The notes: generated by a model from the letters alone, not told the origin. DNA of 35,106 nt from Erysipelotrichaceae bacterium (GCA_022767485.1 JALEMY010000116.1:1-35106); one strand, 5' to 3'. Shown: positions 9,818 to 16,978, counted from the stretch's first letter. Numbers and translations are program-made.

Positions 9818-10612
9818 CTAACATTTTTTTGAGTTTTGTAACTCTTTATTTTTTTTACTTTTGTTTTTTTTACTTAAATCTATATTAACAGGTGCTGGTA
9901 TTTCTACTGAAATCAACAGCATCGTTAATGTCGTAAAGATTAGCGTTTGAATAAATGCTCCAAAAATATCAAAGTAAGCATGAAGAATTGGAGCGATTGC
10001 AACACCAAAAATATTTAACCCTGCAATACCAATTATAGCTTCACTTAGCATTGAAGTCCCCCAATAAACAAGCCACATTAAAATATAACCTGCAACCGCA
10101 TTACCAAACAAACGAATAGACAATGAAAGTAATGGCGATAATTTACTTAAAATATTAATAGGAACAAATACTGGCAGCCACGTAGGAAGCGGACTTGTAA
10201 ATCCTTTTAAATAATCGAGTTTTTGATAATGTATTGCTGACAATTGAATTCCAATCCATGATACTAAAGCTAAGCATAAAGGAATTGTAAAATATGTCAA
10301 TGGTGAAGGAAGACCAAATAAACTTGCAAAAAAAGAAAGTGGAATATATGAATATAAAAACAATAAATAAGATGAAAACTTATGATATACATTTCCTAAT
10401 GTATTAGCGATTTGCTTATCGACGCTTTCCACTATAAATTCTGCTATAAAAGCAAGTCCTTTTGTCGGTTTTGTAGGATCTGCTTTTTTTATACTTTGAC
10501 CTAAAATAATTGCTAAAATCGCAATAATTAACATAACTAAAAGAGAAACGATCAACTCAGGTTTCGCTTTATTTGCAAAATAATCTAATATTACACCATA
10601 AATTATTGTCAT
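9818..10612 (-). CDS. atpB: F1Fo ATP synthase subunit a
   Basis: A 264-residue membrane stator that contains the ion half-channels. The essential Arg is R167 in LSLSIRLFGN, and the last membrane helices carry PILHAYFDIFGAFIQ, both expected. About six hydrophobic segments are present. The C-terminus continues past the last helix with a lysine/asparagine-rich tail of about 20 residues ending in Cys, which is more basic than usual. It lies 18 bases before atpE. A 95-base gap separates it from atpI and holds a possible extra promoter. Confidence 0.97.
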   Translation of the reverse strand: MTIIYGVILDYFANKAKPELIVSLLVMLIIAILAIILGQSIKKADPTKPTKGLAFIAEFIVESVDKQIANTLGNVYHKFSSYLLFLYSYIPLSFFASLFGLPSPLTYFTIPLCLALVSWIGIQLSAIHYQKLDYLKGFTSPLPTWLPVFVPINILSKLSPLLSLSIRLFGNAVAGYILMWLVYWGTSMLSEAIIGIAGLNIFGVAIAPILHAYFDIFGAFIQTLIFTTLTMLLISVEIPAPVNIDLSKKNKSKKNKELQNSKKC

Positions 10613-10636
10613 TTCTTTTACCTCATCAACATTTTT

Positions 10637-10645
10637 ATTCTAGCA
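10637..10645 (-). promoter_or_regulatory. Possible internal promoter before atpB
   Basis: The minus strand reads TGCTAGAAT, an extended -10, about 25 bases before atpB, inside the only sizeable gap (95 bases) of the atp operon. The -35 region is an uninformative T-run. It could raise expression of the structural subunits above ywlC-rpiB-atpI. Confidence 0.4.
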
Positions 10646-10707
10646 TATTTTGCATTAAAAAAAAAGAATAATATTCATTAAATATATTTTTTACAAAAAT
10701 ATATATA

Positions 10708-11118
10708 TTACTCTTTTTTTACGATATTCTTTATGAAAATTGAAATCTTGACAAGTAAAAAACCAACCACTAAGCCAATAGCAACATAATAGTTTTTAAA
10801 AATTATGATAAATATTAAAAAAGTAGCACAATAGACTATTTGATAAATGCCATGGATTTTTCTAACAGCTTTTTTTAAATCAAGATAATATGTTTCGTTG
10901 ATGATTTTATCGGTTAAATAATATAAAATAACACTTAAAATAGCTCCGACAACAAATCCTATTAAAAGAGAATATAAGTATGTAAAAAACAATGTTAAAA
11001 CAATGAAAATCACTAATAGAAACAATCCGACAATAAGACACACTGAAATATTGCTTTTAAATTCTTTTTGATTTTTTTCAACAACACTATAATCATTTAG
11101 TTTGTTACTTATTTTCAT
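10708..11118 (-). CDS. atpI: AtpI-like ATP synthase protein I
   Basis: A 136-residue protein with four predicted transmembrane segments in two hairpins (about 27-47, 49-66, 93-107 and 110-130) separated by a basic loop (KKAVRKIH). Sequence similarity within AtpI is always weak, so the call rests on size, topology and place directly before atpB. AtpI helps assemble the c ring. Its start overlaps the end of rpiB by 14 bases, so the two are co-expressed. No motif is strong enough to prove the family. Confidence 0.7.
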   Translation of the reverse strand: MKISNKLNDYSVVEKNQKEFKSNISVCLIVGLFLLVIFIVLTLFFTYLYSLLIGFVVGAILSVILYYLTDKIINETYYLDLKKAVRKIHGIYQIVYCATFLIFIIIFKNYYVAIGLVVGFLLVKISIFIKNIVKKE

Positions 11119-11542
11119 ATTGAGTTATTTTATCAATTCTTTTTTGATGACGCGTTTCAAATGTTGCATCATCATAAGCTTTAATTATTTGATATGCTTT
11201 TCTTATAGAAACATCATTGCTACCAAGTGCGATAACATTGGCATTATTATGCATATGTGATAAAGTGGCATTTTTTACATTATCAAGTAAGGCACAACGT
11301 ACTCCTTTTACCTTATTTGCAGCAATAGACATGCCAATACCACTTTTACATATTAATATGCCAAAATCAGCTTCTTTTGAGCTAACTTTTTCCCCAACCT
11401 TAAAAGCAAAATCAGGATAATCACATGAATCATACCCATTTGTTCCACAATCGATAAATGAAAATTGTTTTTTAAAATGTTTTATTATTTTGTTTTTTAA
11501 ATCTACACCACCATGATCACAACCAATTGCTATTTTTTTCAT
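11105..11542 (-). CDS. rpiB: Ribose-5-phosphate isomerase B
   Basis: A 145-residue RpiB/LacAB family isomerase interconverting ribose 5-phosphate and ribulose 5-phosphate. Visible motifs are IAIGCDHGG (5-12) with D9 and H10, catalytic Cys65 in ILICKSGIGMSIAANK, and SHMHNNANVIALG with the ring-opening His. The usual Gly after the catalytic Cys is Lys66 (C-K-S-G rather than C-G-T/S-G), which is unusual. Full length. RBS GGAGGAAT. It sits between ywlC and atpI, as in many Firmicutes, and supplies ribose 5-phosphate that the prs product uses. Confidence 0.94.
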   Translation of the reverse strand: MKKIAIGCDHGGVDLKNKIIKHFKKQFSFIDCGTNGYDSCDYPDFAFKVGEKVSSKEADFGILICKSGIGMSIAANKVKGVRCALLDNVKNATLSHMHNNANVIALGSNDVSIRKAYQIIKAYDDATFETRHQKRIDKITQYENK

Positions 11543-11544
11543 TT

Positions 11545-12156
11545 TTATTCCTCCATTGCCGCTATTATTTCTTTCTTTGTAATCGGCCCTTGTCTTAAAA
11601 TTTTAACTTTATCATCACATAAATCAACTACAGTAGAAGCCACCTTCAATGAAGCGTTTTCCATAATCAACGAAGCTATTTGCCCATTAAAAGTATTATA
11701 AACATCATTCCAATTTATCAATGATTCACTATTTGATAAATTGGCACTAGTTACTAGAAGTGGCTTACCAACATGACATAATACATTTAAAGCAGTTTGG
11801 TTTGTTGGAATACGAATGCCAATTGTTGGTTTATTAAAGGTTACAAAAGATGGCAAGTTATTTTTTGCTTTTAAAACAATTGTTAATGGTCCAGGCATTA
11901 ACTTATCAATAACTTTTTGTTGTTTTATACTAACTTCTGCAACTTTTTGAATTGTATTTTTATCATAAACCATCATTGAAATTGGTTTAGTTATTTCCCT
12001 ATGTTTTATTTCATATAATGATTTAAATGCATCAATACTATCATATACAATTGCAAGTCCATACACCGTTTCCGTCGGGAAACCCACAACAAGACCTTTA
12101 TTTAAATCATTTACTATATTTATATATTCATTTTCTTTATATTTTCTCGTTTCCAT
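11545..12156 (-). CDS. ywlC: Threonylcarbamoyl-AMP synthase (YrdC/Sua5 type)
   Basis: A 203-residue YrdC-domain enzyme that makes threonylcarbamoyl-AMP from threonine, bicarbonate and ATP, the first step to tRNA t6A37. Signatures are GFPTETVYGLA (22-32), the nucleotide-binding KHREITKPISMMV (about 52-64), GPLTIVLKA, and the S-x-N motif in LLVTSANLS. It lacks the C-terminal Sua5 domain found in longer Bacillus YwlC, so it is the short TsaC form. It is the first gene of the transcript running through rpiB and the atp genes. Confidence 0.93.
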   Translation of the reverse strand: METRKYKENEYINIVNDLNKGLVVGFPTETVYGLAIVYDSIDAFKSLYEIKHREITKPISMMVYDKNTIQKVAEVSIKQQKVIDKLMPGPLTIVLKAKNNLPSFVTFNKPTIGIRIPTNQTALNVLCHVGKPLLVTSANLSNSESLINWNDVYNTFNGQIASLIMENASLKVASTVVDLCDDKVKILRQGPITKKEIIAAMEE

Positions 12157-12174
12157 ATTTAACCTACCATTATT

Positions 12175-12203
12175 ATTTTATCTCAATAAAATAGCAAATA
12201 CAA
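12175..12203 (-). promoter_or_regulatory. Promoter of the ywlC-rpiB-atp operon
   Basis: On the minus strand TTGTAT (complement of 12198-12203), a 17-bp spacer and TAAAAT (complement of 12175-12180) form a fair vegetative promoter 18 bases before ywlC. It lies just downstream of the terminator of the cwlD unit, so it is the likely start of the 8-kb operon. Confidence 0.6.
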
Positions 12204-12243
12204 GGAAAACATAGGTACAAAAATATAGCAATTTAAATATAAA

Positions 12244-12287
12244 AAAATCTCTTTATTACGCTAAAGCGCGTCATAAAAAGAGATTTT
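12244..12287 (-). terminator. Terminator of the cwlD unit
   Basis: AAAATCTCTTT (12244-12254) pairs with AAAGAGATTTT (12277-12287). The top has an imperfect inner stem that includes ACGC/GCG. A run of seven T follows on the minus strand. It lies 16 bases after the small lipoprotein stop. Confidence 0.85.
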
Positions 12288-12302
12288 AAAAACTTATTTC
12301 AT

Positions 12303-12476
12303 CTATCTATTTAATTGTGATAACAAGCTTGTATCATCATTTGTTGGCATAACGTTACTTTCACTACTATTTGATGATGGTGTTTGGCTTATACTGTCGC
12401 TTGTGTTATCCATATTACAAGATGAGATAAAAAGTATTGAAACAAACATAACCAATATAGCTAGTATTTTTTTCAT
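12303..12476 (-). CDS. Small lipoprotein, 57 residues
   Basis: A short gene with an ATG at 12476, a good ribosome-binding site (AAAGGAGAAGG) and stop TAG at 12303-12305. The product has a lysine start, a hydrophobic stretch (residues 4-17) and lipobox I17-S18-S19-C20, followed by a polar mature peptide of about 38 residues rich in Ser, Asn, Asp and Thr. No domain is recognisable. It starts 17 bases after the preceding 140-residue protein, and the operon terminator follows. Being in the cwlD transcript, it may be made during sporulation, but that is only inference from position. Confidence 0.75.
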   Translation of the reverse strand: MKKILAILVMFVSILFISSCNMDNTSDSISQTPSSNSSESNVMPTNDDTSLLSQLNR

Positions 12477-12493
12477 TTTTCCTTCTCCTTTTT

Positions 12494-12916
12494 TTATACG
12501 TAACTTACTTCAAAAGTTTTCAAATCTATGGTTGCATAAAATGTCTTAGCTAAACTTTCACTTTTCACTTCAAAATGTGTAAAGCACTCATAATCTTTAA
12601 GATCTTGTCCAATTAAAATCAATAAAGATATAATGTCCTCTTTTGATAAATCTTTTTCAACATCTATTATAAAATACAATGTAGAGCAAGAAAAATAATA
12701 CTGATAGTTAATAATCTCTTCGTAGTTTAAAGTTATTTTTTCATCTTTTAGACTAGAAAGACAAAAAGGATTTTCCACATTTTCATTACCTAATTTTATA
12801 GATAAGCATAGAAATGATATAGCAAATAACAAAATGATAAATGATAGACCTTTAGCAATCATTGCTATAAAATGTAAGACCTTTTTAATATTTATCACCG
12901 TTTTTATTATTTGCAT
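12494..12916 (-). CDS. Unknown membrane-anchored protein downstream of cwlD
   Basis: A 140-residue protein of unknown function. The basic N-terminus is followed by one long hydrophobic segment (about 15-42, IAMIAKGLSFIILLFAISFLCL), then an extracytoplasmic region of about 95 residues with four Cys and alternating acidic and hydrophobic patches. No signature that I recognise. No good Shine-Dalgarno stands before the ATG at 12916, only 17 bases after cwlD, so translation may be coupled or may start at the internal Met19. Its place between cwlD and a small lipoprotein gene suggests a role at the cell or spore surface. Confidence 0.7.
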   Translation of the reverse strand: MQIIKTVINIKKVLHFIAMIAKGLSFIILLFAISFLCLSIKLGNENVENPFCLSSLKDEKITLNYEEIINYQYYFSCSTLYFIIDVEKDLSKEDIISLLILIGQDLKDYECFTHFEVKSESLAKTFYATIDLKTFEVSYV

Positions 12917-12933
12917 TTATTTTTAATATTATT

Positions 12934-13596
12934 CTAAATACTATTATTTAAATATTGATTTATTCCTTCTTTGATAATATATGATAATTTTTTTAAATAT
13001 GAGTCATCCAATAATTTTTTTCGATCATACTCATTAGATAAAAAGCCATATTCGATCAAAACACCTACTGATGATGTATTATTTAATATATAAAAATCTC
13101 CCATTTTGCATTTTTTATCCTTAACATTTTCTTTGTTTAAAAAATCTTGTAAGATAATAGCAAGATTTCGACTTTTTTCATTGCTTTTTTGATAAAACAC
13201 TTGGATGCCATTTACCACACTACTTGAATAATAATTAAGATGAAGAGATACAAATAATGTTGTGTTAAAAGAATCAATATATTCTACTCTTTTCTTTAAA
13301 TCCTCTATTTTATGATTTTTAGCATATGCTGAACTTAAATCATAATCAGCAATTCTTGATATATAGCATATTCCACCATCTTCTATTATCTCTTCATATA
13401 AAATTGAAGCAAGTTTCATATTTAATTCATCTTCAAAAATATCTTCATAATGTGTTCCATTATCTTTACCACCATGACCAGGATCGATAAAAATAATCGC
13501 ATTTGCTAATGAATTTATACATTTATAATGCCTATTATAGAAAAAATATGCTGTTAAAGTAACTACAATTAAAATTAAAAAAATGGCTTTTTTCAT
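12934..13596 (-). CDS. cwlD: CwlD-like N-acetylmuramoyl-L-alanine amidase
   Basis: A roughly 220-residue Amidase_3 enzyme with an N-terminal membrane anchor. Zinc-site landmarks are IDPGHGG (His45 in the longer reading), an acidic EDEL patch (E59/E61) and SLHLNYYSS (His). The catalytic Glu is in GVLIEYGFLSN. CwlD removes side peptides during muramic-lactam formation in the spore cortex, and it follows rplM-rpsI in Bacillus as here. The start chosen is the ATG at 13596 with GGTGA upstream; an ATG four codons earlier (13608) has no ribosome-binding site. The rpsI terminator and a TATAAT-like element precede it. It could be a vegetative amidase, but size and context favour CwlD. Confidence 0.88.
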   Translation of the reverse strand: MKKAIFLILIVVTLTAYFFYNRHYKCINSLANAIIFIDPGHGGKDNGTHYEDIFEDELNMKLASILYEEIIEDGGICYISRIADYDLSSAYAKNHKIEDLKKRVEYIDSFNTTLFVSLHLNYYSSSVVNGIQVFYQKSNEKSRNLAIILQDFLNKENVKDKKCKMGDFYILNNTSSVGVLIEYGFLSNEYDRKKLLDDSYLKKLSYIIKEGINQYLNNSI

Positions 13597-13611
13597 TAAT
13601 TTCACCATTTA

Positions 13612-13619
13612 ATTATATG
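13612..13619 (-). promoter_or_regulatory. -10-like element before cwlD
   Basis: The minus strand reads CATATAAT just before the cwlD start and after the rpsI terminator. It fits both a vegetative TATAAT and the CATA..AT -10 of sporulation sigma factors. No convincing -35 was found, so the sigma class is open. Confidence 0.35.
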
Positions 13620-13648
13620 ATTTTCATATCTTTTTAAGAACAACAAAA

Positions 13649-13669
13649 AAGGACACAAATAGTGCCCTT
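13649..13669 (-). terminator. Terminator of rplM-rpsI
   Basis: On the minus strand AAGGGCAC and GTGTCCTT pair (one G-T) around a 5-base loop, followed by TTTTTTG. It lies 18 bases after rpsI. Confidence 0.85.
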
Positions 13670-13687
13670 GATTGATACAAACAATAA

Positions 13688-14098
13688 TTAACGTTTTGAG
13701 AATTGAGGAGCTCTTCTTGCGCCTTTAAGACCATATTTTTTACGTTCTTTAGCACGAGCATCTCTTGTTAATAATCCAAGTGATTTTAATGTTGGACGAT
13801 AGTCAGCTGAAGCTTGTAATAAAGCTCTTGCAATTCCTAAGCGGATAGCACCAGTTTGACCATTGTAACCTCCACCTTGAACATTACAACTAATATCAAA
13901 ACGAGTTTCATTTGATGTTGCAACAAGTGGTTGTTTTAAATCCATAACAAATGTCGCAGTTGGAAGATAGTCTTCAACCTTAACGCCGTTTACAGTAATA
14001 TTTCCAGTTCCAGGAACTAATGTTACTCTAGCAACTGAAGATTTACGTCTACCAGTTCCTAAATAGCGAACTGCTTCAACTTTTTTCTTTGCTGGCAT
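13688..14098 (-). CDS. rpsI: Ribosomal protein S9
   Basis: A 136-residue uS9. It starts with a short lysine-rich extension and then has [14 protein letters not shown] (12-25), [21 protein letters not shown], and a basic tail that ends [11 protein letters not shown]. The tail reaches the 30S P site. Full length. It is translated from the rplM message 12 bases downstream of L13, with its own AGGAGG. Confidence 0.99.
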   Translation of the reverse strand: MPAKKKVEAVRYLGTGRRKSSVARVTLVPGTGNITVNGVKVEDYLPTATFVMDLKQPLVATSNETRFDISCNVQGGGYNGQTGAIRLGIARALLQASADYRPTLKSLGLLTRDARAKERKKYGLKGARRAPQFSKR

Positions 14099-14110
14099 AT
14101 TTTCTTCCTC

Positions 14111-14545
14111 CTACTTAATTACTAATACTTCAGGTTTTTGAGCATCATTTTTGTGCTCACCTGCATATACATGTAATTTCTTATACATTTTACGGCCAAG
14201 TTTACCCTTTGGAAGCATTCCCCAAACGGCTCTTTCAACCATTTCAACTGGGTAACTTTCTTTCATAACTCTTGCGCTACGAGTTCTAAGACCACCAAGA
14301 TAACCAGAAACATTGTAATATTTCTTGTTATTGATTTTGTCGCCTGTTAATAAAACTTTTGAAGCGTTAACGATGATTACGTGATCACCAGTATCAATGT
14401 TTGGTTGATAAGTTGGTTTTGATTTTCCTGTTAAAATCATTGAAACTTTTGATGCAAGTCTTCCTAAAGGAATGTTTGTTGCATCTACAACATACCACTT
14501 ACGAGTAATATCTTGTGGTTTAACTATTGTTGTTTGTCTTTGCAT
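14111..14545 (-). CDS. rplM: Ribosomal protein L13
   Basis: A 144-residue uL13. Family stretches include RKWYVVDATNIPLGRLASKVS (15-35), VIIVNASKVLLTGDK, and the C-terminal MLPKGKLGRKMYKKLHVYAG. Standard length. First gene of rplM-rpsI, with RBS AAAGGAG. A strong promoter and a structured leader precede it, suggesting autogenous control. Confidence 0.99.
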   Translation of the reverse strand: MQRQTTIVKPQDITRKWYVVDATNIPLGRLASKVSMILTGKSKPTYQPNIDTGDHVIIVNASKVLLTGDKINNKKYYNVSGYLGGLRTRSARVMKESYPVEMVERAVWGMLPKGKLGRKMYKKLHVYAGEHKNDAQKPEVLVIK

Positions 14546-14606
14546 AATTTTTTCTCCTTTTTTATAGTAACTATACCGGGGCTACTATTGGTCGGATAGA
14601 CCATAA
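14546..14606 (-). ncRNA. Putative L13 leader RNA
   Basis: The roughly 60-base 5' region of the rplM transcript contains a GGTC/GACC hairpin with a 5-base loop, then a GC-containing core (AGTAGCCCCGG), then TATAGTTACTATA, another hairpin just before the Shine-Dalgarno. The location and compact stem arrangement match the L13_leader class of Firmicutes, which lets L13 repress its own operon. I could not align it to the covariance model, so the class is inferred. Confidence 0.55.
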
Positions 14607-14609
14607 GTA

Positions 14610-14639
14610 ATAATACTACATTTTATTGACTAAAGTCAA
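14610..14639 (-). promoter_or_regulatory. Promoter of rplM-rpsI
   Basis: On the minus strand TTGACT (complement of 14634-14639), an 18-bp spacer and TATTAT (complement of 14610-14615). The -35 lies inside a palindrome, ATTGACTTTAGTCAAT (14625-14640). Confidence 0.65.
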
Positions 14640-14666
14640 TTAAAATTTAATAAACCATCTTTATAA

Positions 14667-14975
14667 TTAGTTAGTAGTTTTAACAACATCATCAATCGGT
14701 AGTGAAAAAGCGATTCCTTGGGCCTTACTTTTATTTCCACAATTATCATATAAACCTTTAAGTATTTTATCTTTAATATTTTTATCAACTATGATCATAA
14801 CGATTTCTTTTTCAGGTTCAATGGTAATATTAAATATTTTCTCCGCTTCTTTTGATGTTGTCCCTCGAGCATGAATAATAGTTCCACCTGTAGCTCCTAA
14901 TTGCTTAGCCACGTCCATAACTTCATCTGAAAAGCCATTATTTACAATGCACATAATTAGTTCGTATTCATTCAT
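14667..14975 (-). CDS. P-II-like regulatory protein (second of a pair)
   Basis: A 102-residue ferredoxin-like protein from the ATG at 14975 (AAAGGAGAGA just upstream). A longer reading from 15035 would overlap the upstream gene and lacks a site. GATGGTIIHARGT resembles the P-II segment before the T-loop (GAt.idgRG.), followed by IEPEKEIVMIIV and the C-terminal AQGIAFSLPIDDV. The T-loop is short and the Tyr used for uridylylation is not evident, so it is not a classical GlnB. It shares the GIAF-[ST]-[IL]-P ending with the adjacent paralogue. It probably senses a nucleotide or metabolite and acts on the DUF1538 membrane protein encoded upstream; this is inferred from gene order. Confidence 0.75.
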   Translation of the reverse strand: MNEYELIMCIVNNGFSDEVMDVAKQLGATGGTIIHARGTTSKEAEKIFNITIEPEKEIVMIIVDKNIKDKILKGLYDNCGNKSKAQGIAFSLPIDDVVKTTN

Positions 14976-14991
14976 GATTATCTCTCCTTTT

Positions 14992-15363
14992 TCATCTAGT
15001 GATATTTCCAAGCAGCTGATATGAGAAAACACCAATAATACTTGAAAGTGGAATTGTAAAAGCTATTCCTTTTCCATTTTTCACCTTTTCAAATTTTTCT
15101 TGTAATGTTGTTAATACTTCTTTAACTTTTTCTTCTCTTACAAATGAAAATATAACTGCCTTATCGGTATTAGCAAGTCCTAAATACTGGAGCATTTCAT
15201 GGTTTGCTGTTCCTTTTCCATTAGCAACTAGTTGCACATTAATTTCAAATTGTTCTAGTAAATCAATATAAAACAAAGCCTTACTTTTATTAACAACACT
15301 TATTAGAAGTTTTATTTTTTTTATAGCTGGAGTTTTACTTTTTTCTTTTTTATATTTTGCCAT
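14992..15363 (-). CDS. P-II-like regulatory protein (first of a pair)
   Basis: A 123-residue protein. A basic N-terminal extension of about 18 residues precedes a ferredoxin-like domain: LLISVVNKSKALFYIDLLEQFEINVQ, then NGKGTANHEMLQYLGLANTDKAVIFSFV, then GKGIAFTIPLSSIIGV. The LGL.NTDKAV.FS stretch and terminal GKGIAFT-PL are typical of P-II-family proteins beside DUF1538 genes as I recall them. It diverges strongly from the downstream P-II-like protein, so they may form different homotrimers or a heteromer. It lies 9 bases after the DUF1538 gene and 16 bases before the second P-II gene. Confidence 0.7.
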   Translation of the reverse strand: MAKYKKEKSKTPAIKKIKLLISVVNKSKALFYIDLLEQFEINVQLVANGKGTANHEMLQYLGLANTDKAVIFSFVREEKVKEVLTTLQEKFEKVKNGKGIAFTIPLSSIIGVFSYQLLGNITR

Positions 15364-15372
15364 ATATACCTC

Positions 15373-16902
15373 CTACATAAATTTGATGATTTGATCATCA
15401 TCTTCATCAAGTATTTTCTTCATCGCAATTCTTTCACGCATTTTTTGCAACACAATTGCTTTAAAGCCAAGAAGTTGAATAGTGATTAAAGGAGTCATTG
15501 CAACAAGTGCTACTACACCAAAAGCATCAAACAATATTTTCTCTTTTCCTTGCAAGATAAAACATGCCCCAACAGCAAATGGTAAAATAAAACTAGATGT
15601 TAATGGCCCACTAGCCACACCACCTGAATCAAAGGCGATTGCAGTATATATTTTTGGAACAAAAAAAGACAAAGCAAGAGAAATAAAATATCCAGGAATT
15701 ATATAATACAAAATTGAAAAATCAAAAATGATTCGAATAATCGATAAAAACAAAGATAAACCCACACCGAAAGTTAATGCTAAAAGCATCGATGTTTTGC
15801 TAACTGTTCCTGAAGTAATCTCTTCAACTTGATTATTTAAAACATGAATTGCCGGTTCAGCTAAAACTACAACAAATCCTAATATAAAACTAAAAATTGA
15901 TAATACTATCGGATTATAAGTTGCAAGTTGTTGTCCTATCTTATAACCAATAGGCATAAAACCAACATTGACAGCAGTCAAGAAAACTACCAAACCAATA
16001 TAAGTATAAATAATACCAAAAAATATTTGAATTAACTTTGTTTTTGGAAGTTTTAAAAAGATAAATTGAATGATAAAAAAGAAGAAAACTACTAAACCTA
16101 AAGCTAAAGAAACATCTTTTACAACCCCACGTAGTGCAAGTGTAAAATATTTAAACAGATTACTTCCCATTAAATAACTTTCAGGTATTTCATAAGATAT
16201 ATCGCCACTTGCAAATATACCAAGAAAAGATACCATCAAAATAGGACCTATTGAACATAAAGCTATCAAACCAAAGCTATTTTCCTTAGAATGCTTTCCT
16301 CCAATAGTTGAGGCAATCCCTACTCCAAGAGCCATAATAAATGGTACTGTTATTGGGCCTGTTGTCACGCCTCCAGAATCGAAAGCTACTGCTAAAAAGC
16401 CATCATTTGATTGCAAAAACATTAAAGATACTATAGCGAATAATAGCATATAAAAAAGCATTAAAATTGTCGATAATGACTTATTAAAAACTATTTTTAA
16501 AATACCGATTAATAAAAATAATGCGACGCCTACACCAACTAAAATAATTAGTAGTGTTGAATTAATTGCCTCTTTAACTTGTGATGCTAAAACAGATAAA
16601 TCCGGCTCAGCAATAGTGATTAAAAAACCTAATATAAAGCTTATTATCAATAGCAATGATAAACTTTTTGATTTTGTAAGTCCTGTTCCGACTTGCTCTC
16701 CCATTGGAGTCATTGCTAAATCAGCACCAACATTAAATAAACTAATACCTACAATTAAAAAAATTGCAGAAACAACAAAAATTATCAATTCTGTCTTACT
16801 TATAGATACGAGAGGAGTGAAATTTAACAATAAAACAATAAATGTAATTGGCAAAATTGAAATTAATGCCTCTTTAAGTTTTGATAATAATTGTTGTATC
16901 AT
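15373..16902 (-). CDS. Tandem DUF1538 polytopic membrane protein
   Basis: A 509-residue integral membrane protein with about 12-14 hydrophobic segments and a clear internal duplication. In half one, FILGFLITIAEPDLSVLASQV lies near residue 100 and AFDSGGVTTGP near 173. In half two, FILGFVVVLAEPAIHVLNNQV lies near 345 and AFDSGGVASGP near 420. The repeated AEP and DSGG(V)xxGP motifs inside membrane segments look like substrate- or ion-binding loops, as in inverted-repeat transporters, though this is inference. DUF1538 proteins have no established substrate known to me. Two P-II-like genes follow, suggesting P-II-gated transport. Strong RBS (AAGGAGGGA). A palindrome covers the promoter. Confidence 0.85.
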   Translation of the reverse strand: MIQQLLSKLKEALISILPITFIVLLLNFTPLVSISKTELIIFVVSAIFLIVGISLFNVGADLAMTPMGEQVGTGLTKSKSLSLLLIISFILGFLITIAEPDLSVLASQVKEAINSTLLIILVGVGVALFLLIGILKIVFNKSLSTILMLFYMLLFAIVSLMFLQSNDGFLAVAFDSGGVTTGPITVPFIMALGVGIASTIGGKHSKENSFGLIALCSIGPILMVSFLGIFASGDISYEIPESYLMGSNLFKYFTLALRGVVKDVSLALGLVVFFFFIIQFIFLKLPKTKLIQIFFGIIYTYIGLVVFLTAVNVGFMPIGYKIGQQLATYNPIVLSIFSFILGFVVVLAEPAIHVLNNQVEEITSGTVSKTSMLLALTFGVGLSLFLSIIRIIFDFSILYYIIPGYFISLALSFFVPKIYTAIAFDSGGVASGPLTSSFILPFAVGACFILQGKEKILFDAFGVVALVAMTPLITIQLLGFKAIVLQKMRERIAMKKILDEDDDQIIKFM

Positions 16903-16929
16903 TGTTATTGTTCCCTCCTTTTATTATTT

Positions 16930-16958
16930 ATTATATATTTTATCATTTGATGATAAAA
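16930..16958 (-). promoter_or_regulatory. Promoter with operator-like palindrome, DUF1538 operon
   Basis: A TATAAT -10 (complement of 16930-16935) is followed upstream by a near-perfect inverted repeat, TTTTATCAT-TTG-ATGATAAAA (16938-16958). The repeat covers the whole spacer and the poor -35 (TTTTAT). A 9-bp arm with a 3-base centre at this place is a plausible repressor or activator site. Confidence 0.5.
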
Positions 16959-16978
16959 ATTTAAACTACTAAGAAAAA

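Noticed and set aside
15373-16902. DUF1538 gene as a fusion of two separate transporters
   Set aside because: The two halves share the same motif order and spacing (AEP then DSGGV-x2-GP), so an ancient internal duplication within one family explains it; DUF1538 proteins commonly have this arrangement.
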